A stretch of 64,000 bases of DNA from Clostridia bacterium (GTDB taxonomy: Bacteria > Bacillota > Clostridia > Oscillospirales > CAG-272): NCBI GenBank assembly GCA_017942005.1, contig JAGAVJ010000014.1:1-64000 (forward strand). The letters are read 5' to 3'. This document shows positions 23,019-31,421 of this stretch, one piece after another (position 1 is the first letter of the stretch; each line of letters starts with the position of its first letter). Made by a program: the position numbers and the translations under genes. The notes beneath the pieces are model-generated. The model was not told where the DNA came from and ran no database searches. It worked only from the letters and a program-made list of their open reading frames with translations.

Positions 23019-24116
23019 TCAGTTCTTTGCGGTGATATAGCCCATTGCGACCAGCGTTTCTGCTTCCAGCACTGCGCCGCCTGCCGCACCGCGCAGCGTA
23101 TTGTGCGCAAGGCCTACAAACTTGTAGTCATATACCGTATCCTCACGCAGACGTCCGACACAAACGCCCATACCGTTTTCCGTATCGCGGTCAAGTGCGG
23201 TCTGCGGGCGGTTATCTTCTTCAAAGTAGGTGATAAACTGCTTGGGGGCTGAGGGCAGCTCATACTGCTGCGGAACGCCCTGGTAGTTCTTCCAGGCATC
23301 TAAAATCTGTTCCTTTGTCGGCTTCTTTCTGAACTTGACAAAAATCGCCGCCATATGACCATCGGAAACGGGCACGCGGATGCACTGTGTCGTAATGACA
23401 GGCTCTTTTGCCTTGACAATCTCTCCGTCTGCAACCGTACCCCAGATCTTCAGGGGTTCCTGCTCGGACTTTTCTTCCTCTCCGCCGATAAAGGGAATGA
23501 CATTGTCGATCATCTCCGGCCACTCACGGAAGGTTTTTCCGGCGCCGGAAATTGCCTGATAGGTGGTTGCAACCACTTCATACGGCTCAAACTGACGCAG
23601 TGCGTTCAATGCCGGAACATATGCCTGAATGGAGCAGTTCGGCTTGACGGCGATAAAGCCGTGCTTTGTGCCAAGACGCGCCTTCTGCGCTTCAATGATA
23701 GCAAAATGATCCGCATTGATTTCCGGAATGACCATGGGGACATCCTTTGTCCAGCGATGTGCGGAATTATTGGAGATCACCGGAACCTCAGCCTTGGCAT
23801 AGGATTCCTCCAGCGCCTTTGTTTCGTTTTTATCGAAGTTGATCGCGCAGAAAATAACGTCAACATCACGGCAAACATCCGCAATGTTCCAGGCATCGAC
23901 TACGGTCATATCTGCGACACGTGCGGGCATTTCGGTTTTCATCTTCCATCTGCCGCCCAAAGCTTCTGTATACGTCTTGCCGGCAGAACGCGGACTTGCT
24001 GCAAGCTTGGTTACGCAGAAGAAGGGGTGATTTTCAAGCAGGGTAATAAATCTCTGCCCCACCATACCGGTAGCACCGACCACACAGGCACGAAGCTTCT
24101 TCTCTAACTGAATCAT
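23019..24116 (-). CDS. asd: Aspartate-semialdehyde dehydrogenase (archaeal/fungal-type)
   Basis: This 365-residue protein reduces aspartyl phosphate to aspartate semialdehyde on the way to lysine, threonine, methionine and diaminopimelate. The N-terminal NADP-binding segment is ACVVGATGMVGQRF (9-22). The active-site Cys is in KPNCSIQAYVPAL (~154), and the catalytic His region is RVPVSDGHMAAIFV (~246). The sequence is of the archaeal/fungal subgroup rather than the usual bacterial one. I start at the ATG at 24116, which follows GGAG by 6 nt, rather than at an upstream TTG (24128). Confidence 0.93.
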   Translation of the reverse strand: MIQLEKKLRACVVGATGMVGQRFITLLENHPFFCVTKLAASPRSAGKTYTEALGGRWKMKTEMPARVADMTVVDAWNIADVCRDVDVIFCAINFDKNETKALEESYAKAEVPVISNNSAHRWTKDVPMVIPEINADHFAIIEAQKARLGTKHGFIAVKPNCSIQAYVPALNALRQFEPYEVVATTYQAISGAGKTFREWPEMIDNVIPFIGGEEEKSEQEPLKIWGTVADGEIVKAKEPVITTQCIRVPVSDGHMAAIFVKFRKKPTKEQILDAWKNYQGVPQQYELPSAPKQFITYFEEDNRPQTALDRDTENGMGVCVGRLREDTVYDYKFVGLAHNTLRGAAGGAVLEAETLVAMGYITAKN

Positions 24117-24169
24117 GATAATCTCCAACCTTTCAAAAACGGGATTTCTTTTTCATATAGATATATAAT

Positions 24170-24198
24170 AGTATAACATTTTGGCGTCTGTTTGTCAA
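24170..24198 (-). promoter_or_regulatory. asd promoter
   Basis: On the minus strand there is a perfect -35 TTGACA (24193-24198), a 17-bp spacer and a -10 TATACT (24170-24175). The leader of about 45 nt is too short for a lysine riboswitch or T-box. Confidence 0.75.
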
Positions 24199-24262
24199 GG
24201 GGAAATTTGTATTTTTTCCACATGGCAGTGAAAATCAGATTGGTGCTTTGCCGCAAAACCTA

Positions 24263-24315
24263 TTTAGGATGCTTTTTGAAAAAAGCACCCTAAAACCCGC
24301 AAAAACTTTTTTGGA
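24263..24315 (-). terminator. Palindromic element / terminator after the solute-binding gene
   Basis: The stem TTTAGGATGCTTTTT / AAAAAGCACCCTAAA is followed on the plus strand by ACCCGCAAAAACTTTTTT. The same ~50-bp unit is at 56886-56938. It lies between the stop of the 24341 gene and the asd promoter. Confidence 0.55.
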
Positions 24316-24340
24316 GGAAGTAACTATTCAAAAAATACTG

Positions 24341-27061
24341 TCATTCCTTACGCTCACTCAAATACGTATTTATTCGGTTCTGCATACGTTTGGTCACATC
24401 GTTCAGCGTATTAACACCGTGAAAATAATCTGCGGCATCTTCCAATATGATATTCATGACAGCAGTATTGCCGGAATACCGGCGGTTGGCTGTTTCCACA
24501 AGTTCAGTCAGAATCGCGCGGACCTCCATGTCCGCCTTACAGTACATCGGGTTGTCTTCCAGAGAATAGGAGGAAGGATAGGAGACAAGCTGCGGTCCGC
24601 TTTCCATGAGATAATACCGGTCTTCGTAATAATCCAGTGCCGCTGCAAGCGCGTCATAGGTGCAGGGAAGATACGGCTTCCGATAAGAGAGCGGATTTCC
24701 CTGTTCCTGTATCTGATAATCGAGATAGCCCTTGATAAATTCCCATGCGCCGTCTGCATGTTCCGCATTGGCAGTCAGACCAAACTGTATCCACGGCGTA
24801 ACAGCAGTACCGCTTTTCTCAGCGCCTTCTTTTAAGGGATATCCAATAAATGTGATGTTTTCATGTCCTTTGAAAAAGTTTCCTTTGATATTCTGGATAT
24901 CCGACGGGGTCTGAATCGTAAACGCACCGTTGTTTTGATTTTCCGCTTCATTGAACAAAATGGTATGACCCGTCCGGTATTCATTGATATACCCCTCAGA
25001 TTCATATATGCTTTCGATAAAATTGTCGTTTTTCTTGTACGCTGCGGTTTCATGGTCAATCAGAATGGTATTGCACAGCGTCAGAAATTCGCGGAAACTG
25101 TCGGAATCCAAATCGCAGGTGTTGTTTTCCATATCCAGATAATCATCCAGCACAACGGGAAGGAAGCTTTTCAGCACCAGCATTGCATCACTTTCCGTGC
25201 TGCCTTTATCTCGTTCCAACTTTAACAGAATCTGATCCCACGCAAGGGACTCTGAAAATTCAATACATTCAGCATATGTCCAGTCTTTCATGCCGCCTAC
25301 ATTTTCCGTGACTGCCGCAAGGGTGGTCAGACCAAAATCGGTGGTCAGTGTGGGCAGTGTGCCGTCTTGATTCTGGTAGGCATTCAAAATACAGGGCAGA
25401 AACGCGTCCCGCGGATAATCGGCGTCATTCTGCACAAGGGGATACCAGTCGCCCAAAATTCCAAGGTGGTTGAAATATTCCATGGTAACGTCGTTATGGA
25501 ACAAAATCAAATCAATTTGTTCGCCGCGCATCATGTCGTTTGCAATCTGCCGATTCATAGAGAGCAATTCATCGTCGCTCGGCGTGTAGTATATCACATT
25601 CACATGATATTCGGTACTGCTGCGATTGAACAGCGTCACCGCAGTCTGCAATGCACGCAGAGAGCCGTCGTCATATTCTCCACAGGCAAGGACGATTTCT
25701 GTTTTCGTCGGTACGCTGTCCTCTAAAACGTAGTCGATGAACACCAGCTCCGGAAATTCTGTTGTGATACTTTTTGTGACCACAATGAAATTGCGGTCAT
25801 CTGTAAAATAAATGTGATCGATATTTGCACCGACAATATCCACCGATGACCAGCGAAAGAGCTGCTCATGCTGACCGGCATCGTCATACCGGTACAGTGC
25901 AAAATCATCATAAAAATATAGATTGCCCAAAAGGTCAAACACAATGGATTTTTGAAAGATTTCATTGTCCTGGAAAGAAAGGGTCTGAACCAGCTGCGGC
26001 TGCACCAGCTGCGGCTGAACCAGCTGCGGCTGCACCAGCTGCCCCGCACCAGCAGAACCTGCACCAGCAGAACCTGCACCAACAGAACCTACACCAACAG
26101 AACCTGCACCAGCAGAACCTGCACCAGCAGAACCTGCACCAGCAGAGCCTGCACCAGCAGAGCCTGCATCAGCAGAGCCTGCTGCGGCAGACTCTGCTGG
26201 GTCAAGAACCAGGTAATTGAGACGGTTGGCATCGTCTGGATAAAGAAAATACAGCAGCTGGGTTTCGCCGTCCTGTATCAGCTGCATATGACAGAACGAA
26301 TCATATCCGGCATTGATTGGAAATGCGGCGACAGAAAGAAGTGTCCCATCTGCATCAAAAAAATAAAATTGTTCGCCATAATACATGCACAATGTACCGT
26401 CATCCATCAAAACAATCTCACAATAACGTACCGAAGCATCGCCATTGCAGGCGATTTCCTCCATATCGCAAAAATCAAATTCATACAAAACACTTCCGTC
26501 TGGTTGAAAAACGGAAAGCGCCATATGTTGTTCCTGCGTATATATCATCTCGATATCCGCTGTATTCCTGTAATAGGAATACAGCATCGCATACGTACCG
26601 TCTGTACGGGTAGAAAAGCGATACAATTCACCAAAAGAACGCACAGGAACAATCCCGTCCACGATGCTTCCATCGCTGTACTGTCTTTGATAGCGGATTT
26701 GCTGCTCTTCTTTTAAACGAGCAGGGTCATAAATATCTGTACCTTGAATGCGTGTGTCAAAAGGAACGATTTCACCCTCTCCGTTTCTGTCGATGGCATA
26801 CATGGAAGGATCACTGTTCCAATAGGCGTTGTCTGTTCGATACGCAAGGAATCTGACACGGTTTCCATCAAAGGCTGTGATATAATGATTATCGTATGTG
26901 ATTTCAAACCGACACGGTGTTTCTCCTTTTGAAAATGGTACCGCATGTGAAGTATATACATAAGAGGAGGTTCCGGATGGTTCGCGGGATTCTTCCTTTT
27001 TACAGGACATGAGCAGAACCGTCAAAATCATCAGAAGAAAAATAAAATATCGTTTCATCAT
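24341..27061 (-). CDS. Large extracellular solute-binding lipoprotein with repeat insert
   Basis: This 906-residue lipoprotein has signal peptide MKRYFIFLLMILTVLLMSC with Cys at 20. The first ~430 residues form a beta-rich, WD/propeller-like region. They include a low-complexity insert of Ser/Ala/Gly repeats (~291-330) and PQLVQ repeats (~332-352). The C-terminal ~450 residues resemble a family-1 solute-binding protein (RALQTAVTLFNRSSTEYHVNVIYY ~462; GAWEFIKGYLDYQ ~774). It probably binds an oligosaccharide or peptide at the cell surface. No ABC permease is nearby. AAGGAG precedes the start, and a promoter with a palindrome at its start point is seen at 27113-27142. Confidence 0.75.
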   Translation of the reverse strand: MMKRYFIFLLMILTVLLMSCKKEESREPSGTSSYVYTSHAVPFSKGETPCRFEITYDNHYITAFDGNRVRFLAYRTDNAYWNSDPSMYAIDRNGEGEIVPFDTRIQGTDIYDPARLKEEQQIRYQRQYSDGSIVDGIVPVRSFGELYRFSTRTDGTYAMLYSYYRNTADIEMIYTQEQHMALSVFQPDGSVLYEFDFCDMEEIACNGDASVRYCEIVLMDDGTLCMYYGEQFYFFDADGTLLSVAAFPINAGYDSFCHMQLIQDGETQLLYFLYPDDANRLNYLVLDPAESAAAGSADAGSAGAGSAGAGSAGAGSAGAGSVGVGSVGAGSAGAGSAGAGQLVQPQLVQPQLVQPQLVQTLSFQDNEIFQKSIVFDLLGNLYFYDDFALYRYDDAGQHEQLFRWSSVDIVGANIDHIYFTDDRNFIVVTKSITTEFPELVFIDYVLEDSVPTKTEIVLACGEYDDGSLRALQTAVTLFNRSSTEYHVNVIYYTPSDDELLSMNRQIANDMMRGEQIDLILFHNDVTMEYFNHLGILGDWYPLVQNDADYPRDAFLPCILNAYQNQDGTLPTLTTDFGLTTLAAVTENVGGMKDWTYAECIEFSESLAWDQILLKLERDKGSTESDAMLVLKSFLPVVLDDYLDMENNTCDLDSDSFREFLTLCNTILIDHETAAYKKNDNFIESIYESEGYINEYRTGHTILFNEAENQNNGAFTIQTPSDIQNIKGNFFKGHENITFIGYPLKEGAEKSGTAVTPWIQFGLTANAEHADGAWEFIKGYLDYQIQEQGNPLSYRKPYLPCTYDALAAALDYYEDRYYLMESGPQLVSYPSSYSLEDNPMYCKADMEVRAILTELVETANRRYSGNTAVMNIILEDAADYFHGVNTLNDVTKRMQNRINTYLSERKE
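25988..26190 (-). repeat. 15-bp minisatellites inside the lipoprotein gene
   Basis: There are two adjacent arrays. At 25988-26044 there are about four copies of a 15-bp unit (core CAGCTGCGGCTGAAC) encoding QLVQP. At 26047-26190 there are about ten copies of a 15-bp unit (core CCAGCAGAACCTGCA) encoding GSAGA. Both are in frame, and several copies are identical, suggesting recent expansion. Confidence 0.85.
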
Positions 27062-27090
27062 CGCCGACTCCTTGTGAATAGAAAAAATCA

Positions 27091-27110
27091 GGCATTGCTT
27101 TCACAATGCC
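27091..27110. promoter_or_regulatory. Palindrome at the start point of the lipoprotein promoter
   Basis: GGCATTG ctttca CAATGCC forms a 7-bp perfect dyad immediately downstream of the -10 box. It could be an operator or the first hairpin of the mRNA. Confidence 0.5.
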
Positions 27111-27112
27111 TC

Positions 27113-27142
27113 ATTATATCATATTTCATATACATATGTCAA
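27113..27142 (-). promoter_or_regulatory. Promoter of the large solute-binding lipoprotein
   Basis: On the minus strand there is a -35 TTGACA (27137-27142), an 18-bp spacer and a -10 TATAAT (27113-27118). It is divergent from the trkA promoter. The remainder of the 27062-27378 gap holds no gene. Confidence 0.7.
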
Positions 27143-27302
27143 TGTATTTTCAAAAAGTTTTTAAATGATATGAATAAATGTTGAAATCAACATTTTCGAT
27201 TTTTATATGCAATGGAAACAATCCTTCCAATGAGGGGGTCCTATGCCAAATAGATCAGAGCTGCCGTTTCACCGATTCCATAAAAATTTGCAGGAAAAAA
27301 GG

Positions 27303-27331
27303 TTGACAAACGACGTCTTTTGTGCTATGAT
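27303..27331 (+). promoter_or_regulatory. trkA promoter
   Basis: A -35 TTGACA (27303-27308), a 17-bp spacer and a -10 TATGAT (27326-27331) lie about 48 bases before the trkA start. Confidence 0.75.
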
Positions 27332-27378
27332 TAATCGTTATAAAAAGTAACCACTTGAGGGGAAAGGAATTTTTCCAT

Positions 27379-28740
27379 ATGAAAATCATCATCGCAGGAT
27401 GCGGTAAAATCGGCTCCACCATTCTGGCAAGCTTGGCCGGAGAAGGACATGACGTCACAGCGCTTGATCGCGACGCAGCCGTGATTGAGGAAGTCACAAA
27501 CATTTATGACGCCATTGGTGTGGTCGGCAACGGCGCGGACTGTGAAACGCTCTCGGAGGCAGGCATTGATTCCACCGATTTGTTTGTCGCCGTTATGAAT
27601 TCCGATGAAATCAACATGCTTGCATGCTTTATTGCGCGCCGCATGGGTGCCAAGCATACCATTGCGCGCATCCGTAACCCGGAATATAATGACAATTCCC
27701 TTGATTTTATGCGCCGGGAGCTGGGACTTTCCATGGCTATCAATCCGGAACAGCTTGCGGCTGAAGAGCTTTACAATATGCTGCGTCTGCCTTCTGCCGT
27801 GAAAGTAGAAAAGTTTTCCGGTCAGAACCTGGAAATGATCGAGCTGCGTCTGCGCGAGGACTCACCGCTCAGCGGTATGAAACTTTCCGACATGCGCGGA
27901 CGCTATAAAGCCAAAATTCTTGTCTGCTTTGTCCGCCGCGGAGAGGATGTATTTATCCCGGACGGCAACTTTGTGCTGCAATGCGGCGATAAAATCGGTC
28001 TGACCGCCACCCATGGAGAAATTGCACGGTTAATCAAGGAACTGGGACTTTTGCGCAAGCAGGCAAAATCCGTTATGATTCTTGGCGGTTCCCGTACCGC
28101 ATTTTACCTTGCAAAACGGCTAACAGATACCGCTATCAATGTCAAAATTATTGAACAGAGCGAATCGCACTGCAATGAGTTAAGCGAACTGTTACAAAAT
28201 GCTGTCATCATCCACGGCGACGGCTCCAATCCGGAGTTATTATTGGAGGAGCGGCTAAGTTCCGCCGATGCATTTGTCGCGCTCACCGGTATGGACGAGC
28301 AAAATATCTTAATCTCGATTTTCGCCTCATCCCGCGGTGTCCCGAAGGTCATTACCAAAATCAACCGCAATGAAATGGAAACAATGGCAGGCAATCTGGG
28401 ACTGGAAAGTGTGGTATCGCCGCGCCGCATCATTTCGGATATTCTGGTCAGCTATGCGCGTGCACTGGAAAACTCGCGCGGAAACCACATTGAAACGCTG
28501 TACAACCTTGCTGACGACAAGGCGGAAGCATTGGAATTTATCGTCAGTCCGGATGCCGAGTCCCTGATCGGCATTCCTTTAAAAACACTGAATATCAAAC
28601 GCGGTATTCTAATCGCCGGCATCATGCGCGGACGTACACCAATCATCCCGACCGGTGAAGATGTTATTTTAGCAGGCGACCGCGTTGTCGTCATTGCGGC
28701 ACAGCAGCGGCTCAGCGACTTATCTGATATTTTAAAATAA
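27379..28740 (+). CDS. trkA: Trk potassium uptake regulatory subunit TrkA
   Basis: This 453-residue peripheral membrane protein gates the TrkH potassium channel by NAD(H) or ATP binding. It has two tandem RCK units: a first Rossmann fold KIIIAGCGKIGSTIL (2-16) with TrkA_C (~140-220), then a second fold SVMILGGSRTAFYLAK (~230) with its TrkA_C (~365-450). I start at the ATG at 27379, which has GGGAAAGGAA 9 nt upstream; an upstream in-frame ATG at 27355 covers the ribosome binding site. It is followed by trkH in the same direction after a repeat-filled gap. Confidence 0.93.
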   Translation: MKIIIAGCGKIGSTILASLAGEGHDVTALDRDAAVIEEVTNIYDAIGVVGNGADCETLSEAGIDSTDLFVAVMNSDEINMLACFIARRMGAKHTIARIRNPEYNDNSLDFMRRELGLSMAINPEQLAAEELYNMLRLPSAVKVEKFSGQNLEMIELRLREDSPLSGMKLSDMRGRYKAKILVCFVRRGEDVFIPDGNFVLQCGDKIGLTATHGEIARLIKELGLLRKQAKSVMILGGSRTAFYLAKRLTDTAINVKIIEQSESHCNELSELLQNAVIIHGDGSNPELLLEERLSSADAFVALTGMDEQNILISIFASSRGVPKVITKINRNEMETMAGNLGLESVVSPRRIISDILVSYARALENSRGNHIETLYNLADDKAEALEFIVSPDAESLIGIPLKTLNIKRGILIAGIMRGRTPIIPTGEDVILAGDRVVVIAAQQRLSDLSDILK

Positions 28741-28743
28741 TCT

Positions 28744-28761
28744 GGTATCGTGCAGGATACC
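28744..28761. repeat. Short hairpin GGTATC..GATACC after trkA
   Basis: A 6-bp stem lies immediately after the trkA stop. It has no T-run, so it is a weak terminator at best. Confidence 0.35.
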
Positions 28762-28839
28762 GCCATATTGATGGGCGTTTCCACAGTTATGACCATTGGG
28801 CTGTCGCATTTACATGCGCCATCCTTTAAAATTCGCCTT

Positions 28840-28948
28840 TTCGCTTTTTCAAGCGAAATTTCACAATGGATTTTAACAAAAATCCATTGTGAAAACGCCG
28901 AATTCAGATCACTTTGTGATCCCGGTCTGCCGCAAATTTTCAATTTGC
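28840..28948. repeat. Array of four hairpins between trkA and trkH
   Basis: Consecutive perfect stems are found at 28840-28857 (TTCGCTT/AAGCGAA), 28859-28894 (16 bp, TTTCACAATGGATTTT and its complement), 28907-28921 (GATCAC/GTGATC) and 28932-28948 (GCAAATT/AATTTGC). With the 57-bp repeat that follows, they fill most of the 415-base trkA-trkH gap. This resembles an accumulation of palindromic mobile repeats; a structured leader of trkH is the alternative. Confidence 0.65.
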
Positions 28949-28970
28949 AACAGCCCCATTTTCTTTCTAA

Positions 28971-29027
28971 TGTGGAGTTGTGGCGTAAGCCACAAAACAC
29001 GGTCTGAAAATTTATTTTCAGACTTCC
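28971..29027. repeat. 57-bp dispersed two-hairpin repeat, copy 1
   Basis: TGTGGAG is followed by hairpin TTGTGGCgtaaGCCACAA (28978-28995) and hairpin GTCTGAAAA/TTTTCAGAC (29002-29023), ending CTTCC. A second copy of equal length is at 50176-50232. The first stem differs between copies (GTGGC/GCCAC against GTGAC/GTCAC) but both remain paired. Confidence 0.75.
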
Positions 29028-29155
29028 CTATCCTTCTGTTGAGGGAACATATACCGCTCGTTTTTCGCGGCAATAGTACAATATCGCACAATTTCTGTTG
29101 GGTACGAAATATAGACAAATGCAGTTTTCGTACACGGGGAGAGGATTTTTTCCGT

Positions 29156-30604
29156 ATGAATCATAAAATGGTATTATTTACCACAGGACAAATTATTTTA
29201 TTGGAGGCAGCGCTTCTGCTACTCCCGCTGATCGCAGCGGCGGTATACGGGGAGGGGTGCATCCGTGCTTTCTTTTTCACCATTCTCATCTGTCTTGTCT
29301 GCGGCGTCGGACTGATTGTTCTGTGCAAGCCGAAAAACCGCGTTATTTATGCCAAAGAAGGTTTTTTAATCGTCACCTTGTCATGGCTTTTATTGTCCGC
29401 ACTCGGTGCACTGCCGTTTTATATCAGCCGTGAAATTCCTTCTTATATCGATGCGTTTTTTGAAACGGTTTCCGGCTTTACCACAACCGGCGCCTCCATT
29501 CTTGTCAATCTGGAAGAACTATCCCGCGGACTTTTGTTCTGGCGCAGCTTTACCCACTGGATCGGCGGCATGGGTGTGCTTGTGCTGATGATGGCAATTG
29601 TACCATCGTCAGGATCATCCGGACGTTCCATCCACATTATGCGCGCAGAAATGCCGGGCCCTGTCGTTGGCAAGCTGGTGCCGCGGGTACGGGAAACCGC
29701 AAAAATTCTCTATATCATATATATTGTAATGACAGCGGCGCAAGTAATTTTGATGTGTGTTGGCGGAATGCCGTTTTTTGACAGCCTCCTTCATGCCTTC
29801 GGTACGGCAGGTACCGGCGGATTTGGCATACGCGCCGATTCCATTGCAAGCTACAGTCCGTTTTTGCAGTGGGTCATCACCGTTTTTATGCTGCTGTTCG
29901 GCGTGAACTTCAATCTGTATTATCTGATTCTGATCCGCAGCTTTCGTCCTGTGCTGCGTTCTTCAGAGCTTTGGTGCTATCTCGGCATTGTCGGTATCAG
30001 TGTCGCATTGATTACCGGCAACATTCTGCCCCTTTACCACAGTATTGCCGATGCACTGCGCCACGCGTCGTTCCAGGTTGCCACCATTATCACAACGACA
30101 GGCTATGCAACGACCGATTTCAATCTTTGGCCGCAGTTTTCCAAAGGGATTTTGTTTGTACTGATGTTCATCGGCGGATGCGCCGGCTCAACTGCCGGCG
30201 GTTTGAAGGTATCCCGCATTATGCTGATGCTGGGCAACGCACGCCGTGATCTCTCTAAAATGCTGCATCCCCGGTCTGTCAGTGTGGTTCAGATTGATGG
30301 CAAAAAAGCAGACCCCGCTGCGGTAAATGGTCTTTCCACATATTTAACACTGTATTTTTTGATGATTGCCGTGGTGTTTTTAATTCTGTGTCTGGAACCG
30401 TTTGATTTTGAAACCAATCTCACAGCTGCCGTGTCCTGTTTTAACAACGTCGGTCCCGGATTTGGTGCGGTTGGTCCGGCTTCCTCCTATGCTGCGTATT
30501 CCGCCGGTGCAAAGCTTGTGCTTTCTGCCGCCATGCTGCTTGGAAGACTGGAAATCATTCCGCTTGTCATCGCCGTCATTCCATCCACCTGGACCAAAAA
30601 ATAA
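29156..30604 (+). CDS. trkH: Trk/Ktr potassium channel subunit TrkH
   Basis: The 482-residue integral membrane protein has four M1-P-M2 units. Selectivity-filter segments carry the expected Gly residues: ETVSGFTTTGAS (~103), AFGTAGTGGFGI (~217), TTTGYATTDF (~316) and NNVGPGFGAVG (~428). It conducts K+ inward under TrkA control. The ATG at 29156 follows GAGAGGA by about 8 nt; an upstream in-frame ATG at 28889 runs through the hairpin repeats and is rejected. The trkA-trkH order is typical of Bacillota. Confidence 0.92.
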   Translation: MNHKMVLFTTGQIILLEAALLLLPLIAAAVYGEGCIRAFFFTILICLVCGVGLIVLCKPKNRVIYAKEGFLIVTLSWLLLSALGALPFYISREIPSYIDAFFETVSGFTTTGASILVNLEELSRGLLFWRSFTHWIGGMGVLVLMMAIVPSSGSSGRSIHIMRAEMPGPVVGKLVPRVRETAKILYIIYIVMTAAQVILMCVGGMPFFDSLLHAFGTAGTGGFGIRADSIASYSPFLQWVITVFMLLFGVNFNLYYLILIRSFRPVLRSSELWCYLGIVGISVALITGNILPLYHSIADALRHASFQVATIITTTGYATTDFNLWPQFSKGILFVLMFIGGCAGSTAGGLKVSRIMLMLGNARRDLSKMLHPRSVSVVQIDGKKADPAAVNGLSTYLTLYFLMIAVVFLILCLEPFDFETNLTAAVSCFNNVGPGFGAVGPASSYAAYSAGAKLVLSAAMLLGRLEIIPLVIAVIPSTWTKK

Positions 30605-30615
30605 GTATTACAGAT

Positions 30616-30675
30616 GTAATGCAGCAATACTGCACGCAGTAGCACTGCACGCAGAAGTACTGCACGCAAAAATAT
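30616..30675. repeat. 15-bp tandem repeats after trkH
   Basis: TGCACGCA recurs exactly every 15 bases at 30631, 30646 and 30661, with a degenerate copy before. No coding meaning is evident. Confidence 0.6.
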
Positions 30676-30711
30676 GCTGTACTGTCGTCCTGCCTCCAAT
30701 AGATACCATCG

Positions 30712-30752
30712 GACAGGAACCGTATGACGAAATCCGTTATACGGTTCCTGTC
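30712..30752. other. 14-bp perfect hairpin in the trkH-cotJ gap
   Basis: GACAGGAACCGTAT (30712-30725) and ATACGGTTCCTGTC (30739-30752) pair perfectly around a 13-nt loop. There is no T-run. The rest of the 30605-30968 gap shows no gene. CATATAAT (30908-30915) resembles the -10 of a sporulation sigma factor, but a -35 is not convincing. Confidence 0.45.
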
Positions 30753-30968
30753 TAAATTTATTGATTGGGACATTTCGTTTTGTATCTTGACCGTGATGCC
30801 AAAAAAATCAGCGCTCTCCGCAAAAAAACATCCCCTCCTGCGGTTTGTTTTTCAAATAGTTCCATTCACGCAATATGCCATGCATAGAACCAACGATTTC
30901 TGTATCGCATATAATAACATCAGGAATCCGTATCTGCGGTTTCCATTGAATCCATTGACAGAAAGCAG

Positions 30969-31421
30969 ATGAGAATACACATGAATTCTTTTGATATGAA
31001 TCCGACCGGGCGGAATTCGTTTTGTGAGTGTGCAGCTGCATCTCCGCGCATGGAACCGACGCCGCCAAATCCAAATCCACCATGTGCAGAAAAATCCGGA
31101 TGCGCCGCACTCAAGGGCTTTTCACTTGCAATGGCATATGTGCCGATGCAGTGCTTTGAAAACCTGTATTGTCCGGAAGATGCACTCTGTGCGGGCACAC
31201 TGTTCGTTGGTCTTGACAAACCCTTCTGCGGTGCTGCCATCTCCAATTCTGCATATCCCAAAGCGCCGGCTGCCGTATGCACAAACTGCCAGAAATCAGG
31301 CTGCACCAGCAACAGCTGTTCAAGCTGCGGCTACGCAAACAGAACGATGAATCCAGGCTATCATGCGGGAAACTATTCCAGAAATAACAGTGGATACAAA
31401 GGAGGCGGTTTGCATGGCTGA
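30969..31421 (+). CDS. cotJA: Spore coat protein CotJA-like
   Basis: This 150-residue protein has the CotJA core SLAMAYVPMQCFENLYCPED..GTLFVGLDKPFCG (~52-87). B. subtilis CotJA is about half this length. Here there is an extra N-terminal stretch rich in Asn/Pro/Cys and a C-terminal Cys-rich tail (CTNCQKSGCTSNSCSSCG, ~101-118). In B. subtilis CotJ proteins lie in inner coat layers and are made in the mother cell. It is the first of three overlapping or closely spaced cotJ genes. The added cysteines might allow cross-linking or metal binding (inference). Confidence 0.85.
   Translation: MRIHMNSFDMNPTGRNSFCECAAASPRMEPTPPNPNPPCAEKSGCAALKGFSLAMAYVPMQCFENLYCPEDALCAGTLFVGLDKPFCGAAISNSAYPKAPAAVCTNCQKSGCTSNSCSSCGYANRTMNPGYHAGNYSRNNSGYKGGGLHG

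Noticed and set aside
24116..24200. Lysine riboswitch or T-box before asd
   Set aside because: The promoter leaves a leader of only about 45 nt, too short for either.
25988..26190. Possible CRISPR-like array
   Set aside because: Units are contiguous 15-bp coding repeats without spacers, inside a lipoprotein gene, and no cas genes are present.
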